Assembly (NCBI GenBank): GCA_018817195.1
Contig: JAHIUL010000105.1
Span: 1-6,752 of the forward strand
DNA length: 6,752 bases
Source of the DNA: Candidatus Margulisiibacteriota bacterium
GTDB lineage: Bacteria > Margulisbacteria > WOR-1 > O2-12-FULL-45-9
Direction of reading: 5' to 3'
The first letter of the stretch is position 1; the number at the start of each line of letters is the position of its first letter. A program made the position numbers and the translations under genes. Positions 5,351 to 6,752 of the stretch are shown one piece after another. Below the pieces are notes generated by a model. That model was not told the DNA's origin, ran no database searches, and was given only the letters and a program-made list of their open reading frames with translations.

Positions 5351-6355
5351 ATGAAGCATCAACAAAGCACTATACCCGACCTCCTAAACAATATAATCAC
5401 CAAGGCCATTGACCTGGGAGCATCAGATATTCACCTTGAGCCTCGGGAAGAGTACTTGCGCGTCCGTTTTCGTGTAGATGGTTTATTAAAAGATGACGAG
5501 CCAGTTCACAAATCAAAACAAATGTCATTAATCTCAAGAGTAAAAATCCTAGTCAATTTAGATATAGCAGAAAATCGCCTGCCTCAGGACGGCCGGACAG
5601 AAGTTAAATTGGGCAAAAAAGCAATCGATCTCAGAGTTTCGACCTTGCCAACCATGCACGGGCAAAAAGTAGTGCTGCGTTTATTAAATCGCGGGCAACT
5701 AAATTTAAAGCTGGAAGATTTGGGCATGGAAAAGGCTGATTTAGAAATCTATCGAAAAATGATTAGCAAGAGAAGCGGCTTGATTCTTGTTACTGGCCCA
5801 ACCGGTTCTGGCAAAACAACAACCCTCTACACCACCCTTTCAGAGTTGAATTCAAAAGAAGTTAATATTATGACAACGGAGGACCCGGTCGAGTACCAGC
5901 TGCCAGGCATAAATCAGATTCAAGTTAATTATAAATCAGGTCTAACTTTCTCGCGGAGTCTCCGCTCTATCCTGCGGCAGGATCCGGATATTATTATGGT
6001 CGGAGAAATAAGGGACTTAGAAACTGCTAAGATTGCTGTTCAATCAGCTTTAACCGGCCACCTGGTCTTTTCTACGCTGCACACCAATTGTGCTGCTTCA
6101 GCTGTTACGCGTTTAACAGATATGGGAATTGATAGCTATTTAGTCGAGGCTTCGGTCATTGGCGTGATTGCCCAGCGCCTGGCTAGAAAATCAAGTCCCG
6201 ACGGCTACAAAGGCAGGATCGGAATTTACGAAGTCATGCTGGGAGCAAAACCGCATCAAGGCATGAAAACATTAGCTGACAACGGGATGTTAAAAGTTCA
6301 ACAAGGCATTACGACTAAGGAGGAGATCGCTAGAGTGGTTTATTTAGATAATTAA
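5351..6355 (+). CDS. Compact GspE/PilB-type secretion/pilus ATPase lacking the zinc-binding segment
   Basis: Hexameric AAA-like ATPase that powers type IV pilus assembly or type II secretion at the inner membrane. Visible: N2-domain signature DLGASDIHLEP (21-31) and VRFRVDG (38-44), Walker A GPTGSGKTTTL (149-159), Asp box TEDPVEY (176-182), Walker B-like DPDIIMVGEIRD (211-222, catalytic-type Glu219), His box TGHLVFSTLHTN (235-246), and the PilB-like tail GMKTLADNGMLKV (304-316). At 334 residues it is far shorter than full PilB/GspE (about 500-570). It lacks the N-terminal N1/MshEN region. It also lacks the Cys-rich zinc segment that normally lies between AQRLxR (here 274-279) and GYKGRIGIYE (285-294); only SSPD remains. 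About 20 further residues are missing after GIYEVM. Frame is open throughout, so this is a compact paralogue or a decaying copy. ATG 5351 is the first start after an in-frame stop at 5330, but it has no Shine-Dalgarno. Confidence 0.87.
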   Translation: MKHQQSTIPDLLNNIITKAIDLGASDIHLEPREEYLRVRFRVDGLLKDDEPVHKSKQMSLISRVKILVNLDIAENRLPQDGRTEVKLGKKAIDLRVSTLPTMHGQKVVLRLLNRGQLNLKLEDLGMEKADLEIYRKMISKRSGLILVTGPTGSGKTTTLYTTLSELNSKEVNIMTTEDPVEYQLPGINQIQVNYKSGLTFSRSLRSILRQDPDIIMVGEIRDLETAKIAVQSALTGHLVFSTLHTNCAASAVTRLTDMGIDSYLVEASVIGVIAQRLARKSSPDGYKGRIGIYEVMLGAKPHQGMKTLADNGMLKVQQGITTKEEIARVVYLDN

Positions 6356-6359
6356 ATTA

Positions 6360-6525
6360 CGGGAAGATTTGTGTTTTAGGGAGTTTGGGAAAACTTCCTT
6401 TGGATTTTCGGGATTAAGGGCTTCGGGACTATTTTGGGATTCATTATCCCTAATTTCTCCCTAAAAACCTCTTTCCCAAATATACGAAGGGAAGACTCAA
6501 ACATCCAAACTCCCGCATCTTCCCG
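6360..6525. repeat. Long palindromic GGGA/TCCC element upstream of the GxxExxY gene
   Basis: Imperfect inverted repeat filling nearly the whole 184-bp gap between the ATPase and the GxxExxY gene. Outer arms CGGGAAGAT (6360-6368) and ATCTTCCCG (6517-6525) are perfect. Next come GGGAGTTTGG (6379-6388) / CCAAACTCCC (6505-6514), perfect over 10 bp, and then 6394-6403 with 6485-6494 allowing two G-U pairs. The apex is GGGAT (6436-6440) / ATCCC (6446-6450). Outer and apical dyads share the centre near 6443. The left half holds six GGGA words and no TCCC; the right half holds five TCCC words. Alternative pairings also exist (TTTTAGGGAG with CTCCCTAAAA, TTTGGGAAA with TTTCCCAAA), so the words look multiplied. 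As RNA it would fold into a long hairpin ending 2 nt before the next gene's ribosome binding site. It could be a small non-coding repeat, a regulatory leader, or a strong bidirectional terminator-like structure. Confidence 0.75.
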
Positions 6526-6535
6526 AAAGGAGGAG
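6526..6535 (+). promoter_or_regulatory. Ribosome binding site of the GxxExxY gene
   Basis: AAAGGAGGAG contains a perfect AGGAGG (6528-6533) 6 nt before ATG 6540, directly after the palindromic element. It fixes the start. Confidence 0.85.
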
Positions 6536-6539
6536 AAAA

Positions 6540-6752
6540 ATGACAAAAATATTATATCCAGAGTTAAGTTATAAGATTGTTGGCATATTATTCAAGGTGT
6601 TTAATAAGCTTGGCACTGGTTTGCAAGAAAAATATTATCAGAAAGCAATAAAATTACAGATGCAACAAGAAAATATCCCATTTTTAGAGCAAGTGAGGAT
6701 TGACATTGATCTAGACCGCGAAAACATCGGCAGATATTATATAGACTTTGTA
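6540..6752 (+). CDS. GxxExxY-family protein (PD-(D/E)XK nuclease-like), truncated by the right edge
   Basis: Only the first 71 residues are present, of a family usually about 120-140 long. The start MTKILYPELSYKIVG is followed by the name-giving motif in LGTGLQEKYYQKAI (residues 24-37: Gly-x-x-Glu30-x-x-Tyr33) and by a region resembling the strand-rich core, ending VRIDIDLDRENIGRYYIDFV. Family members belong to the PD-(D/E)XK nuclease-like superfamily, are of unknown function, and are often found as isolated small genes in variable or intergenic positions. The second half, where further active-site residues would lie, is outside the window. Strong AGGAGG ribosome binding site. The gene sits directly behind the palindromic element. 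Confidence 0.8.
   Translation, partial: MTKILYPELSYKIVGILFKVFNKLGTGLQEKYYQKAIKLQMQQENIPFLEQVRIDIDLDRENIGRYYIDFV

Noticed and set aside
6317..6337. Internal AAGGAGG followed by GTG near the end of the ATPase gene
   Set aside because: The GTG is in frame with the ATPase and only a few codons from its stop, and the AAGGAGG simply encodes its Lys-Glu-Glu residues; no separate gene starts there.

Overview
The window is a compact bacterial chromosomal segment with short intergenic gaps, perfect AGGAGG ribosome binding sites and recognisable sigma70-type promoter hexamers. It is moderately AT-rich. The gene set suggests a free-living or syntrophic, probably anaerobic, uncultivated-phylum bacterium rather than a well-studied model species. 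The signs are an archaeal-type AP-superfamily phosphoglycerate mutase/homoserine kinase, a short DRE-TIM acyltransferase without a leucine regulatory domain, GACAGG/TCGAAGGG repeat modules inside a coding region, and a GxxExxY gene. I cannot name the phylum from the sequence; lineages of the Margulisbacteria/Omnitrophica kind are only a guess.

Layout. Positions 4341 down to 1 hold one tightly packed minus-strand operon in this order: a 2-isopropylmalate/homocitrate/Re-citrate-synthase-type enzyme (4341-3106), purE (3095-2640), a CvpA-family membrane protein (2637-1936), apgM or the proposed homoserine kinase (1939-695), and tyrA (698 running off the left edge). Genes are 10 bp or less apart or overlap by ATGA, so they should be co-transcribed and in part translationally coupled. 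A good promoter (TTGAAA-17-TATAAT) lies at 4394-4366. aroE (4416-5258) is divergent and has its own extended -10 promoter, which overlaps the leftward one and should give an almost leaderless mRNA. A probable small terminator follows aroE.

Next on the plus strand is a 334-residue GspE/PilB-type secretion ATPase (5351-6355) with intact nucleotide-binding motifs but without the usual zinc-binding four-cysteine segment. It is followed by a roughly 166-bp palindromic element rich in GGGA on its left half and TCCC on its right half (6360-6525). The element directly abuts the ribosome binding site of a GxxExxY-family gene that runs off the right edge (6540-6752).

Together, aroE and tyrA serve the shikimate/tyrosine pathway. 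The acyltransferase and the possible homoserine kinase fit branched-chain/threonine or C6-acid metabolism, and purE fits purine synthesis. The left two thirds is therefore a biosynthetic cluster, while the right end (compact ATPase, palindromic element, GxxExxY gene) looks like accessory material. The points most worth following up are the palindromic element plus its GxxExxY gene, the in-frame repeat insertions in apgM, and the compact ATPase.
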